A stretch of DNA of 64,000 bases from Achromobacter sp. HZ34 (GTDB lineage: Bacteria; Pseudomonadota; Gammaproteobacteria; Burkholderiales; Burkholderiaceae_B). Both the position numbers and the translations under genes were made by a program. How positions within the stretch are numbered: position 1 is the first letter of the stretch; each line of letters begins with the position of its first letter. Location of the stretch: contig NZ_NJIX01000002.1 of the NCBI RefSeq assembly GCF_002209485.1, forward strand, positions 682,001-746,000, given 5' to 3'. Of this stretch, positions 35,516 to 43,901 are shown in pieces. The notes beneath the pieces were generated by a model. It was not told the DNA's origin. It did not search any database and saw nothing but the letters and a program-made list of their open reading frames with translations.

Positions 35516-37009
35516 TCAAAGCCCACGCGCGACCTGCAGCGCCGTCACGTTTTGGGCGAGTACCCCGTGCGCCGGTAGGGATTGCACGTAGACCGCGGGC
35601 TTGCCTTCGGTGCCGGAAGCCTTGACCAGGACCAGAGAGCTGACGTCCTGCTGCAGCGGAATCCGCGCCACCGGCTCGCCCAGCGCGCTGGTCAAGGTCA
35701 GCACACCGTCCGTGGGACGATCCACCACGACCATTTGCAAGGTGTCGGGCAGATTGACCCAGGCGCGCGTGTCAGCTTTGGTCAAGGCATATTGCGCCGC
35801 GCCGGTGCCCAGCTTGAGCAGCCCGCCAATCAGCGGGTTTGCTTTGGACTTGTCGACCTGGTTGTTGATCGCAGCTTGGGCGACCGTCTTGACGACCGTC
35901 GAGACCACCGCCTTCGCCACGACGCCCTTGTAGCCCGCATCGAATTCCAGCCCGGCCACTTCATTCAGGTCGGTAAGAACCGCCGTTTCCTGTTGCGTTG
36001 TGCCGGAGCCAACCTTCAGGCTGCCATAAGCAGGGTGTCCGGGGACAAACTGGGGCAATGCCAAGCCAGTATACGTAACCTTGCTGCTCACGATGAACAA
36101 AGGAAGGTCGACACGGAATTCCTTGAAGCTGGGTCCCACGCCGTCCTCGAACAGGACAATGGCCTTGTTGTTCAGACCGCCCTTGCCGCGTTGCAGCTCC
36201 TGGGTCAGGTATGCCAGGACGGCGTTGCCGCCGCGCGTGGCGCTGGCTTCGTTTGCGCTCTTGAGCATGTCCTTCGCCTTGTTCGACTGCTTGTCGGACT
36301 CGGACGACGACGTCGCGCGGAACACGGCACTCATGGCGTCGCCGGCGGACAGGCGGATCTTCGAGGCGCCCAGGTGCCCGGGCAGGTCTTTGATGCCGTC
36401 GGCAATCTTGGGACCGACCTCGGCCAAGCTCTTCTTGGCGCTTTCGTGGTCCTTGTTCGACAGATCGGACTTGGCCGATGCGTCGATCGAGTCGGCGTAG
36501 GCTTTGAGTTGGGTCGCCGCATTGTCCTGGCGGACCTGCAAACGGTTGAAATCGACTCGCGCATTGGCTTCGTCACCCAGCATCAAGTGGTTGATCGCCT
36601 GGTAGTAGTCGATCATTGAACCTTGATAGATCTTGCCTTGATAGGCGCCAAAGGCGCTGCTGGTCAGGGTCGTGCCGATCAGGTTGGCTACGTCATCCGG
36701 CGTCTGAACAGTGTCTTCCTTCCAGCTCAGCTGGGCGGCTGCCGCGTCGAAAGCGGCGCTGCTCAGTGCCCACATGCCGGCATCGTTGAAGGCCTTGCCC
36801 GCTTCCAGCGCATCCAGCAGGCTCTTCGGGTCATACGTCGGCTGCCCCTTGGCGTCGAGATACCGGGCGGCGTACGACTGATAGTCCGAAATCGCCAGAT
36901 GGCCGCTTGCATCTTTGTCCGCAACCGTGTGTGTCCCCGCGCAGCCCGCCAGGCCCGCGATGCTCAAACTCAGTAAGCCACTCCGTACCCATCGATCGCC
37001 GCGCATCAT
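35516..37009 (-). CDS. COG3014-like TPR lipoprotein
   Basis: A 497-residue lipoprotein (SIAGLAGCAG gives the lipobox). The N-terminal half is helical, repeat-like (LEAGKAFNDAGMWALSSAAFDAAAAQL; YYQAINHLMLGDEANARVDFNRLQVRQDNA). The C-terminal half is beta-rich with a Lys/Ala-rich middle and a hydrophobic Ala/Val/Lys stretch (YKGVVAKAVVSTVVKTVAQAA). This architecture fits the COG3014 family, which elsewhere precedes YcfL- and LpoB-like genes. It is the first gene of the five-gene operon, whose promoter must lie in the AT-rich region 37010-37174. Confidence 0.75.
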   Translation of the reverse strand: MMRGDRWVRSGLLSLSIAGLAGCAGTHTVADKDASGHLAISDYQSYAARYLDAKGQPTYDPKSLLDALEAGKAFNDAGMWALSSAAFDAAAAQLSWKEDTVQTPDDVANLIGTTLTSSAFGAYQGKIYQGSMIDYYQAINHLMLGDEANARVDFNRLQVRQDNAATQLKAYADSIDASAKSDLSNKDHESAKKSLAEVGPKIADGIKDLPGHLGASKIRLSAGDAMSAVFRATSSSESDKQSNKAKDMLKSANEASATRGGNAVLAYLTQELQRGKGGLNNKAIVLFEDGVGPSFKEFRVDLPLFIVSSKVTYTGLALPQFVPGHPAYGSLKVGSGTTQQETAVLTDLNEVAGLEFDAGYKGVVAKAVVSTVVKTVAQAAINNQVDKSKANPLIGGLLKLGTGAAQYALTKADTRAWVNLPDTLQMVVVDRPTDGVLTLTSALGEPVARIPLQQDVSSLVLVKASGTEGKPAVYVQSLPAHGVLAQNVTALQVARGL

Positions 37010-37174
37010 GTTTCCTCTTCTTAATTAATACAGGATCAGTTACATAAGTTCGACCAAGAGTAACATAAAAGAATATAAAGACACAATTAGCACACACTTT
37101 GAATCTTTTTAGATACAAATCATTAGATCTTGGAGACAGGAAGGACGCGGTCACCAAGTTACGAGACCGGAATA
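37010..37174 (-). promoter_or_regulatory. AT-rich leader/promoter of the envelope operon
   Basis: This 165-bp stretch is far AT-richer than the genome average, with TTAATTAATA near 37021 and several A/T runs up to 37135. It should contain the promoter for the five-gene envelope operon on the minus strand. I see no clear operator. Confidence 0.5.
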
Positions 37175-37206
37175 AAAACGGGAGCGTCTTGAAAGCTCCC
37201 GTTTTC
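37175..37206. terminator. Bidirectional intrinsic terminator
   Basis: AAAACGGGAGC (37175-37185) and GCTCCCGTTTT (37195-37205), a perfect 11-bp stem with a nine-base loop. On the minus strand TTTTTATT follows, so it ends transcription arriving from aceA or from the structured region 37207-37538. Confidence 0.9.
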
Positions 37207-37538
37207 TACCTCGAGGACATGTCGGTACTGTCCCGGTACTAGGTAGTGAGCAATGCCATAGCGTAGGTCGTCATGCCCAGTGCTACACGGCTGAAAGGAC
37301 TCTCACGCACCCCATGCGTCCTTCGGGGTCGCCCACCACTGAGCGGTCGCTGGGTGGGCTGTGGCGTCGTCTCGTGTTTTCAGGTTCGCTGAGAAAGTTG
37401 GCGGCCAGTGCTTGTCTGGCGTGCAGGCGGCAGGAACGAAGCTGAGCATGGAGTGCGGACCCGGCCGAACAGCCAGGACTTGTGGCCCTGGCTGTCTAAG
37501 GCGACCCTCATTGTAGGTATCGACTGACGCGTAATTGC
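37207..37538. other. Unexplained hairpin-rich stretch between aceA and the terminator
   Basis: No recognised gene. Hairpins include ACAGCCAGG/CCTGGCTGT (37470-37496 area), GCCCACC/GGTGGGC (37331-37359 area), ACCCC/GGGGT near 37309-37328, and a GGTAC repeat near 37223-37240. On the minus strand an out-of-frame reading of about 70 codons runs from the aceA end to TGA near 37305 (ending QWWATPKDAWGA), possibly a gene or transposon remnant. The strand of any transcript is unclear, but the terminator at 37175-37206 suits a minus-strand RNA. Confidence 0.45.
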
Positions 37539-38900
37539 TTACCCCGTTGCACGCATCTCCAGGCCCCCTGCCACGGCCAGGCGCAGCGATTCGCGGCGCG
37601 ACTCATGGTCGAACTGCGCGTCTTCCGTCGACCCGTGCAAGGCCGTGGTCGACGAGCGGCCGCCTTCGATGGCTTGCGTCACCGCGTCGAAGTAGCCGGT
37701 ACCGACCTCGCGCTGGTGGCGCACCGCGGTGAATCCCAGCGTCGCCGCCGCGAATTCCTTTTCCTGCAGCTCGACGAAAGCGCTCATCTGGCGTCGCGCA
37801 TAGCCGTGCGCCAGCTCGAACATGCCGTAGTTCAGCGAATGGAAGCCGGCCAACGTGATGAACTGGAACTTGTAGCCCATGGCGCCCAGCTCGCGCTGGA
37901 ACTTGGCGATGACCGAGTCCTCCAGGTTCTTCTTCCAGTTAAAGGACGGCGAGCAGTTATAGGCCAGCATCTTGCCCGGATACTCCTTCTGCAGCGCCTC
38001 GGCGAAGCGGCGCGCGTATTCCAGGTTGGGCGTGCCCGTCTCGCACCACACCAGGTCGGCGTAGGGCGCGTAGGCCAGCCCGCGCGAGATGGCCTGGTCC
38101 AGGCCGGCGCGCGTGCGGTAGAAGCCCTCGACGGTGCGTTCACCGGTGATATACGGCCGGTCGTTCTCGTCGACGTCGCTGGTGACCAGGTCGGCGGCAT
38201 CGGCATCGGTGCGGGCCAGGAGCAAGGTGGGCACGCCCAGCACGTCGGCCGCCAGGCGCGCGGAGATCAGCTTGGCGACCGCTTCGCGGGTGGGCACCAG
38301 CACCTTGCCGCCCATGTGGCCGCACTTCTTCACCGAAGCCAGTTGATCCTCGAAGTGCACCCCGGCCGCGCCGGCTTCGATCATGCCCTTCATCAGTTCG
38401 AAGGCATTGAGGACACCGCCGAAGCCGGCTTCGGCATCGGCCACGATGGGGGCGAAATAGTCGACGTAGCCGCACTGCCCTGCTTCCTTGCCTTCCATCC
38501 ACTGGATCTGGTCGCAGCGCGTGAGGGTGTTGTTGATGCGGCGCACGGCGGCGGGGACGGAATCGGCCGGGTACAGCGACTGGTCGGGGTACATCTGTCC
38601 GGCCACGTTGGCGTCGCCGGCGACCTGCCAGCCGGACAGGTAGATGGCCTTCAGGCCGGCCTTGACCTGCTGCATGGCCTGGTTGCCGGTCAAGGCGCCA
38701 AGCGAGTTGACGAAAGGTTCCTCATGCAGAAGTTGCCACAGCCGCGCGGCGCCTTGCTGGGCCAGGCTGTATTCCGGCACGCGCGAACCACGCAGTTTCA
38801 CCACCTCGGCGGCGTCATAGCCGCGCTTGATCCCCTGCCAACGGGGGTTTTCGGCCCAATCCTGCTGCAGACGTTGAATGTCGGTTTCCCGGTTCGTCAT
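37539..38900 (-). CDS. aceA: Isocitrate lyase
   Basis: A 453-residue glyoxylate-shunt enzyme that splits isocitrate into glyoxylate and succinate, needed for growth on acetate and fatty acids. The signature KKCGH has catalytic Cys193 ([15 protein letters not shown]). Other conserved blocks are [41 protein letters not shown] and [13 protein letters not shown] 38900 has a CAGGAG site. It is slightly longer than E. coli AceA (434). No malate synthase gene is adjacent. Two long inverted repeats lie in the 500-bp upstream region and probably reflect regulation. Confidence 0.97.
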   Translation of the reverse strand: MTNRETDIQRLQQDWAENPRWQGIKRGYDAAEVVKLRGSRVPEYSLAQQGAARLWQLLHEEPFVNSLGALTGNQAMQQVKAGLKAIYLSGWQVAGDANVAGQMYPDQSLYPADSVPAAVRRINNTLTRCDQIQWMEGKEAGQCGYVDYFAPIVADAEAGFGGVLNAFELMKGMIEAGAAGVHFEDQLASVKKCGHMGGKVLVPTREAVAKLISARLAADVLGVPTLLLARTDADAADLVTSDVDENDRPYITGERTVEGFYRTRAGLDQAISRGLAYAPYADLVWCETGTPNLEYARRFAEALQKEYPGKMLAYNCSPSFNWKKNLEDSVIAKFQRELGAMGYKFQFITLAGFHSLNYGMFELAHGYARRQMSAFVELQEKEFAAATLGFTAVRHQREVGTGYFDAVTQAIEGGRSSTTALHGSTEDAQFDHESRRESLRLAVAGGLEMRATG

Positions 38901-38975
38901 GGTCTTGCTCCTGGAAGTTATCGAGTAAAGATGCCGAACTGCAAAGCGGCCTTGCCCTGCCAGCCGCCGATTCAC

Positions 38976-39054
38976 CGAATCAAGGTTGCGCATTTGGAGT
39001 CATCGTTGCGGCACTGCGTTGCTGCGCTGCCCTGTCCTGCACAACCTTGATTCG
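38976..39054. promoter_or_regulatory. 13-bp inverted repeat upstream of aceA
   Basis: CGAATCAAGGTTG (38976-38988) and CAACCTTGATTCG (39042-39054) match perfectly over 13 bp, with 53 bp between. The near arm is 76 bp upstream of the aceA start codon. It may be a pair of operator sites for a looping regulator or a leader stem. Confidence 0.6.
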
Positions 39055-39160
39055 TTGGCTACCAGTCTAGGTTTTTGCTGCGCGGCAAAATCACCCGAAC
39101 ACTTCTACAAGACGAATTTTTTTATCAATCTAAATCAACAACTTATAACAATCGTTTCGG

Positions 39161-39247
39161 ATTACGAAATGAAATCCATCTCGGTGAAATGCACCCTCAT
39201 CGCGGCGCGCCATCGCGTTTCATGACAGTTCATTCGAATTTCGTAAT
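39161..39247. promoter_or_regulatory. 10-bp inverted repeat in the aceA-vapB region
   Basis: ATTACGAAAT (39161-39170) and ATTTCGTAAT (39238-39247), perfect, 67 bp apart. The sequence just before (39108-39150) is AT-rich and could hold a promoter. Confidence 0.5.
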
Positions 39248-39337
39248 GTGGAAGATCTTCGTCAACCGGCTGGCTAAAACAGCCCCACTTGCGGGAACGT
39301 AAACGATGGAAATGAGACCAACCTCTGTAAGGCACTA

Positions 39338-39362
39338 AAATGACCACAATAAATAGTCATTT
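39338..39362. promoter_or_regulatory. Putative vapB autoregulatory operator
   Basis: AAATGAC (39338-39344) and GTCATTT (39356-39362) form a 7-bp inverted repeat 35 bp upstream of the antitoxin start. Toxin-antitoxin operons are usually repressed by their own complex at such sites. Confidence 0.5.
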
Positions 39363-39396
39363 ATCGCCTCAATCGTTAATTCTTAAGGGGCGAGTC

Positions 39397-39645
39397 ATGG
39401 AGCTGATCGTGGCCCACCGGTTTATTTCCAAGACCCATTTCAAGGCTCACGCACTTGAGATCTTCCGGCAGGTCGAAGCTGGTGGGGAGCCCGTTGTCAT
39501 CACCGACCATGGGCATCCCACGCTGGAGATCCGTCCCTACCGGCCCTCACAGGAAAACGCGCTCGACCTCCTGCGCGACTCTGTCCTCCGATATGACGAT
39601 CCCTTCGAGCCTGTCGGCGAAGACGACTGGGAGGCCGCCCAGTGA
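39397..39645 (+). CDS. Antitoxin, Phd/YefM family (VapB-type)
   Basis: An 82-residue antitoxin. The N-terminal Phd/YefM DNA-binding part reads FISKTHFKAHALEIFRQVEAGGEPVVITDHGHPTLEIRPY, the usual AxxxFxxxLxxxxxGExxxIT pattern. The acidic C-terminus (DDPFEPVGEDDWEAAQ) should wrap the toxin. ATG 39397 has an AAGGGG site; an ATG at 39340 would add 19 residues that do not fit. Its stop overlaps the toxin start (GTGA). Confidence 0.88.
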   Translation: MELIVAHRFISKTHFKAHALEIFRQVEAGGEPVVITDHGHPTLEIRPYRPSQENALDLLRDSVLRYDDPFEPVGEDDWEAAQ

Positions 39646-40046
39646 TTGTTCTGGACACGCATACTCTGGTCTGGTGGGTGGCAAGGGATGCCGCGCTGGG
39701 TGCGGCGGCGCTGGACGGCATCCAGACGGAGCAGAACAAAGGCGAGCATGGTGAAATCCTTGTCTCCGCCATTTCCGCGTGGGAGATCGCCCTGCTCGTG
39801 AAAAGCGAACGCCTTGCGTTGAACATGTCGGCCAACGCCTGGCTGGACACGGTCGCGCACGTCCCTGCCGTCCGCTTCGTCCCCGTCGATGCGCGCATTG
39901 CCACGGCCAGCGTCGACCTGCCCGGCGAGTTCCACAAGGATCCGGCTGACCGCATCATCGTCGCAACCGCGCGCATGCATAAAGCACGACTTGCGACGGC
40001 CGACAGGAAAATCCAGGCCTACCCACATGTGGAGACAATCTGGTGA
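39642..40046 (+). CDS. PIN-domain ribonuclease toxin (VapC-type)
   Basis: A 134-residue PIN-domain nuclease. Asp5 (LDTHTLVWW), the Glu in SAISAWEIALL and the acidic group in KDPADRIIVATA are the metal-binding positions of VapC toxins, which cut tRNA or rRNA and stop growth when free. The start is GTG 39642, overlapping the antitoxin stop. The pair lies between aceA and queF with no transposon remains. It is a typical orphan chromosomal toxin-antitoxin module. Confidence 0.92.
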   Translation: MIVLDTHTLVWWVARDAALGAAALDGIQTEQNKGEHGEILVSAISAWEIALLVKSERLALNMSANAWLDTVAHVPAVRFVPVDARIATASVDLPGEFHKDPADRIIVATARMHKARLATADRKIQAYPHVETIW

Positions 40047-40102
40047 CCTGCCTTGCGGCATAGCGGCCTAAAATGGCGGTCTGACTGATTTAGTGTGTTG
40101 CC

Positions 40103-40933
40103 ATGACTTTGCAAGATGCGCCCCTGGGGCATGAGGTCGCTTATCCCGACCGGTACGATCCCACGCTGCTGTTTCCCATCGACCGCGCGCCCAACCGGGC
40201 GGCGCTGGATATCACGGCGGACAGCCTGCCGTTCGCCGAGGGCGTGGACATCTGGAATGCCTATGAGGTGTCCTGGCTGGATCCGCGCGGCAAGCCCCGC
40301 GTGGCGCTGGCCAGCTTCACGGTGCCGGCCACCACGCCGTGCCTCATCGAATCCAAGTCCTTCAAGCTCTATCTGAATTCCTATAACCAGGAACGCATGC
40401 CGGACCTGGCGACGGTGGCGGCGCGCATGGAACAGGACCTGAGCGCGGCGGCAGGCGGCCCGGTGGGCGTGCGCCTGATTGCGCCGGAAGAATTCAATAT
40501 GCAGCGGATCGCCGAACTGGACGGCGTCTGCGTGGATGACCTGGATATCGAGATCGAAGCCTACACTCCCGCGCCGCACTTGCTGCACGCCGCTGACCAG
40601 GCCGACATCGTGGAGGAAACGCTGACGTCACGCCTGCTGAAGTCGAACTGCCCGGTCACGGGGCAGCCCGATTGGGGCAGCGTGCGCATCCACTACCGCG
40701 GGCCGCGCATCGACCGCGCCGGCCTGCTGGCCTATATCGTGTCTTTCCGCCAGCACGCCGATTTCCACGAACACTGCGTCGAGCGCATGTTCACCGACAT
40801 CCTGCGGACGTGCCGGCCGGAAACGCTGTCGGTCTATGCGCGCTATACCCGGCGCGGGGGACTGGACATCAATCCCTGGCGGGCAACGAAGGGCATGCCG
40901 GCGCCGGCGGACACGCGCACGGCGCGGCAGTAG
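40103..40933 (+). CDS. queF: NADPH-dependent 7-cyano-7-deazaguanine reductase QueF
   Basis: A 276-residue type II (two-domain) QueF that reduces preQ0 to preQ1 in queuosine synthesis. Catalytic Cys183 lies in SNCPVTGQPDWG; the NADPH motif is ESKSFKLYLNSYNQ. FHEHCVERMF and the C-terminal YARYTRRGGLDINPWR are conserved. ATG 40103 follows a weak site. It stands alone, with no preQ1 riboswitch-like sequence seen in the 56 bp upstream. Confidence 0.96.
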   Translation: MTLQDAPLGHEVAYPDRYDPTLLFPIDRAPNRAALDITADSLPFAEGVDIWNAYEVSWLDPRGKPRVALASFTVPATTPCLIESKSFKLYLNSYNQERMPDLATVAARMEQDLSAAAGGPVGVRLIAPEEFNMQRIAELDGVCVDDLDIEIEAYTPAPHLLHAADQADIVEETLTSRLLKSNCPVTGQPDWGSVRIHYRGPRIDRAGLLAYIVSFRQHADFHEHCVERMFTDILRTCRPETLSVYARYTRRGGLDINPWRATKGMPAPADTRTARQ

Positions 40934-40997
40934 CGGCACTAACGCAGCAACGGCACTAACGCAGCAACAGCAGCAACGGCAGTGACGGCACTAACGC
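40934..40997. repeat. 17-bp direct repeat after queF
   Basis: CGGCACTAACGCAGCAA occurs at 40934-40950 and 40951-40967, and its first 12 bases recur at 40986-40997. CAGCAA units fill the gap. The last copy runs into the end of the dehydrogenase gene. It looks like slippage-generated sequence. Confidence 0.75.
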
Positions 40998-41974
40998 CCC
41001 CCCGCAGTCCAGGCATCCGGGTTGATGGCATTGAGCAGTTGGCCTCCGCCATATGCCTCGATCTGCGCGAAAACGGAATCGAAGGCGATCTGCAGAACCT
41101 CCTCGGTGACGAAACCCAGGTGCGGTGTGGCGATGACCCTGGGGTGATGAATCAACGGATCGCTGGCATCCAGCACGGGCTCGACATCAAACACGTCGAG
41201 CGCGGCCCGGCCAGGACGGCCCGCATTCAGGGCCGCCAGCAGCGCCCCCGGCTCGATCAGCGCGGCGCGCGCGGTGTTGACCAGCAGTGAGTCCGGCTTC
41301 ATCAGCGCCAGATCCTGCGCTGTCACGGAACCTCGGGTAGCGGGCACCACCCGCTGGTGCAGGCTGATCACATCGGACTGCGAGAAGAAGGCTGCACGGC
41401 TGTCCGCCACCAGCTCGCCGTCCGCCGCGGCCCGCTCACGTCCAGCGTCCGAAGCCCACCACCAAACGTGCATGCCGAACGCTTTGGCATAGGCCGCGAC
41501 CTGCCGTGCCACGGCGCCATAGCCATACAGGCCCAGCACCCGACCCGCCGCGCTGCGCCCCACCTGGGTCTGCCAGCGCCCTGCCCTGACACTGTCCATC
41601 TGATTACGCAGGTCACGCAAGCCGGCCAGAATCAGTGTGAACGCCAGTTCGCAGGTGGCCGTGGAAAGAGGATCCTTGCGGGTTTCAGAGCAGAACACGA
41701 TACCGCGGCGGGTAAGCGCAGGGATATCGACATGCGGATAATGACCACGACTGCTGATCATCCGGAGATTCGGCAACAGGCTGACCAGCGCTTCCGTCAC
41801 GGGGGTGCGCTCCCGTACCAGCACCAGGATCTCCGCATCCTTGATCCGCGCCGCCAGGCGCACCGGATCCGGCTCATGCTCGTTCCAGATAGTGACATCG
41901 TGACCCGCCAGCCGGCCATAGCAAGGCAGCTGGCGCAGCGCATCCAGCCAATCGTCGATGATATGTACACGCAT
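40991..41974 (-). CDS. D-isomer-specific 2-hydroxyacid dehydrogenase family protein
   Basis: A 327-residue NAD-dependent dehydrogenase related to phosphoglycerate dehydrogenase. The nucleotide-binding motif reads GLYGYGAVARQVA; the active-site Arg, Glu and His regions are NTARAALIE, DVFDVEP and PHLGFVTEE. ATG 41974 follows TTGGAGT; the longer frame upstream runs into the hydrolase gene. It is the last gene of the catabolic operon, 34 bp after the CocE-type hydrolase. It probably reduces or oxidises a 2-oxo/2-hydroxy acid released by the operon's hydrolases. Confidence 0.9.
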   Translation of the reverse strand: MRVHIIDDWLDALRQLPCYGRLAGHDVTIWNEHEPDPVRLAARIKDAEILVLVRERTPVTEALVSLLPNLRMISSRGHYPHVDIPALTRRGIVFCSETRKDPLSTATCELAFTLILAGLRDLRNQMDSVRAGRWQTQVGRSAAGRVLGLYGYGAVARQVAAYAKAFGMHVWWWASDAGRERAAADGELVADSRAAFFSQSDVISLHQRVVPATRGSVTAQDLALMKPDSLLVNTARAALIEPGALLAALNAGRPGRAALDVFDVEPVLDASDPLIHHPRVIATPHLGFVTEEVLQIAFDSVFAQIEAYGGGQLLNAINPDAWTAGGR

Positions 41975-42008
41975 GAAGATACTCCAAAGCAGAGAAAACC
42001 CTTGCGCC

Positions 42009-43847
42009 TCAGCGCACGTCCGTGCGCAGGCGCAGGTACGAGTGCTCGCCGTGATGTACGGTGAGCAACGGCGGGCGGCCGTGCGGGACTTGCCCGAAAT
42101 GCTGGGCATCCGCTCCCGCGAGCGAAACCCGGATGCGGCTGCCCTGGGAAAATGTCCATGCGGTGGGCGTCAACGCGAACTCGATGCGCACCGGCTCTCC
42201 CGGCACCAGTGGCGCTGCGTCGGCGCGCTTCAGGCTTTGGTAGGGCCAGGTGCAGCGATAGGTTTCAGGGGGCTCCGACACCTTCCGATGCAACGCTCGC
42301 AACATCCCTTCCGTGACGTATCGCATCGTCCCATCGGCTTCTACCTCCGTCACGTAGACGTGCAAGGCAGCATCGGGCTCGCTCGCGCTCAACAACACGG
42401 AGAAGACCGGATGACCGACAATGGAAAAAGCGTCATCCAATGGTGCGGACGTATAACTGAGAAAACCTTTTTGCGTCTCTTCCCAGGCGGGATAGCACAC
42501 CGTATTCTCGTAGCCGGCGGCACGTTCATAGCGCGTATGGCGACCGGTGCCCGCGGAGAGATCCACCTGATAGGTATCACACCCCCCCCTTTCAGGCTGC
42601 CCCACCAAGCCGGCGTTACCGCCCAGAAAAAGCGTCCGTTGGACGACGCCGCCCGGCCACTCGCGGGCGCTGTGCCACTGTTCTTCATGCATGGAAAAAT
42701 AATGGATGGGATCTTCGTCCGCGTAGCCCTTATCGACGCCCGCAAGATAATGATCGAAGAACCTCAGCACCTCCGCCATGATGGGAAACTCAGGCGCCAC
42801 CGCGTCCCGCCACGGTGACACGTTCACCCGCGCGCCATGGTCCCAGGGTCCCAGCAGCAGATGGGTCGGATGGCTGTCCGCATAGGTCAGGTAGCGGCTG
42901 ACCGAGCCGTTCGCATATGCAGCACCGTCCATCCAGCCCGACACGCACAGAACCGCCGCGCCGGGCGTCGCATTCGCGGCATAGTGATAGGGTCCCATCA
43001 CCGCCGCCGTGAACGCGGCGTCATAGGGCAAGGCGCTGTCCTTGTAGCGAAACTCGGTGATGAAATCCACCATATGGAAGCTGTCCCGATGCTCGATGAT
43101 GGCGGCGCGGCACAGGCTGCCGTCCACGTCCTCGTCCACCGGCTGCGGACCCGCCAGATTGGGATCCTTGAAATAGGCGAATTGCTGACGCAGTTCGCGG
43201 TCATCGCGATCCAGCGCACCCATGATCTGCCCATCCTTGCCCGCCAGCCGATTCGCCAGCAGCAAACCGCCGGGATAGCAGTTCTCCATATACGTATCGA
43301 ACACCGCAAACAAGGGTGCCACTGCCTTGATCGCCGGATGACCGGTGGTCAAGAGGAAATCCGCCGCCGCGCCCAGGTACGAAACACCGGTAGACCCGAT
43401 CGCGCCGTTGGACCATGGCTGCGCGACGATCCAATCCGCCACGGCATGGTAATCCGTGCGCTCGCGTGGCGAGCGGAAGCTGTCGCGGCGTCCGAAACTC
43501 GCGCCCGTACCGCGCACATCGACGACCACCAGGGCGTAACCGCGTGGAATGAACATGTCGCGATAGCGCGAAGTATTGGGACTGCACTCCGTGGCGACAG
43601 AGTCATCCACCAGGGCGAAGCGCCGGTAGTAAGGCGTGAATACGACAATAGTGGGAAAACTCGCAGGCGCCGCCGTGTCCGCCTTGGGTTGCGGCAGATG
43701 CACGTCAAGCGCCAGGCGCACGCCATCGTCCATCGCGACGTAGCAGGAAAGCGGTTTAAGGGGAATCGTGTAGCCCACGGGCCGCTGCGCAAGATAGGCA
43801 GAGGGCGAGACACGCCAGGCGCGAGTGGTCCTGTCTGAATCCGACAT
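42009..43847 (-). CDS. CocE/NonD-family acyl hydrolase
   Basis: A 612-residue serine hydrolase of the X-Pro dipeptidyl-peptidase/cocaine esterase family. The nucleophile is Ser156 in GSTGVSYLG, following VVDVRGTGASFG. The C-terminal jelly-roll domain (from about residue 390) ends in a conserved beta region (GEPVRIEFALTPTAWTFSQGSRIRVSLAGAD). The family includes cocaine esterase, alpha-amino-acid ester hydrolases and glutaryl-7-ACA acylase relatives. No signal peptide is visible, so it acts in the cytoplasm on imported substrate. It is between the gamma-glutamyltransferase and the dehydrogenase genes of the same operon. Confidence 0.92.
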   Translation of the reverse strand: MSDSDRTTRAWRVSPSAYLAQRPVGYTIPLKPLSCYVAMDDGVRLALDVHLPQPKADTAAPASFPTIVVFTPYYRRFALVDDSVATECSPNTSRYRDMFIPRGYALVVVDVRGTGASFGRRDSFRSPRERTDYHAVADWIVAQPWSNGAIGSTGVSYLGAAADFLLTTGHPAIKAVAPLFAVFDTYMENCYPGGLLLANRLAGKDGQIMGALDRDDRELRQQFAYFKDPNLAGPQPVDEDVDGSLCRAAIIEHRDSFHMVDFITEFRYKDSALPYDAAFTAAVMGPYHYAANATPGAAVLCVSGWMDGAAYANGSVSRYLTYADSHPTHLLLGPWDHGARVNVSPWRDAVAPEFPIMAEVLRFFDHYLAGVDKGYADEDPIHYFSMHEEQWHSAREWPGGVVQRTLFLGGNAGLVGQPERGGCDTYQVDLSAGTGRHTRYERAAGYENTVCYPAWEETQKGFLSYTSAPLDDAFSIVGHPVFSVLLSASEPDAALHVYVTEVEADGTMRYVTEGMLRALHRKVSEPPETYRCTWPYQSLKRADAAPLVPGEPVRIEFALTPTAWTFSQGSRIRVSLAGADAQHFGQVPHGRPPLLTVHHGEHSYLRLRTDVR

Positions 43848-43901
43848 GGTTTTTCTCCAGATGAATTTTTAGTGTGGTGCTAAGTACGTACGCGCGTCGT
43901 C

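Noticed and set aside
37175..37541. Identification of the region after aceA as rnpB, tmRNA, 6S or SRP RNA
   Set aside because: The conserved core sequences of these RNAs are absent on both strands as far as I can see.
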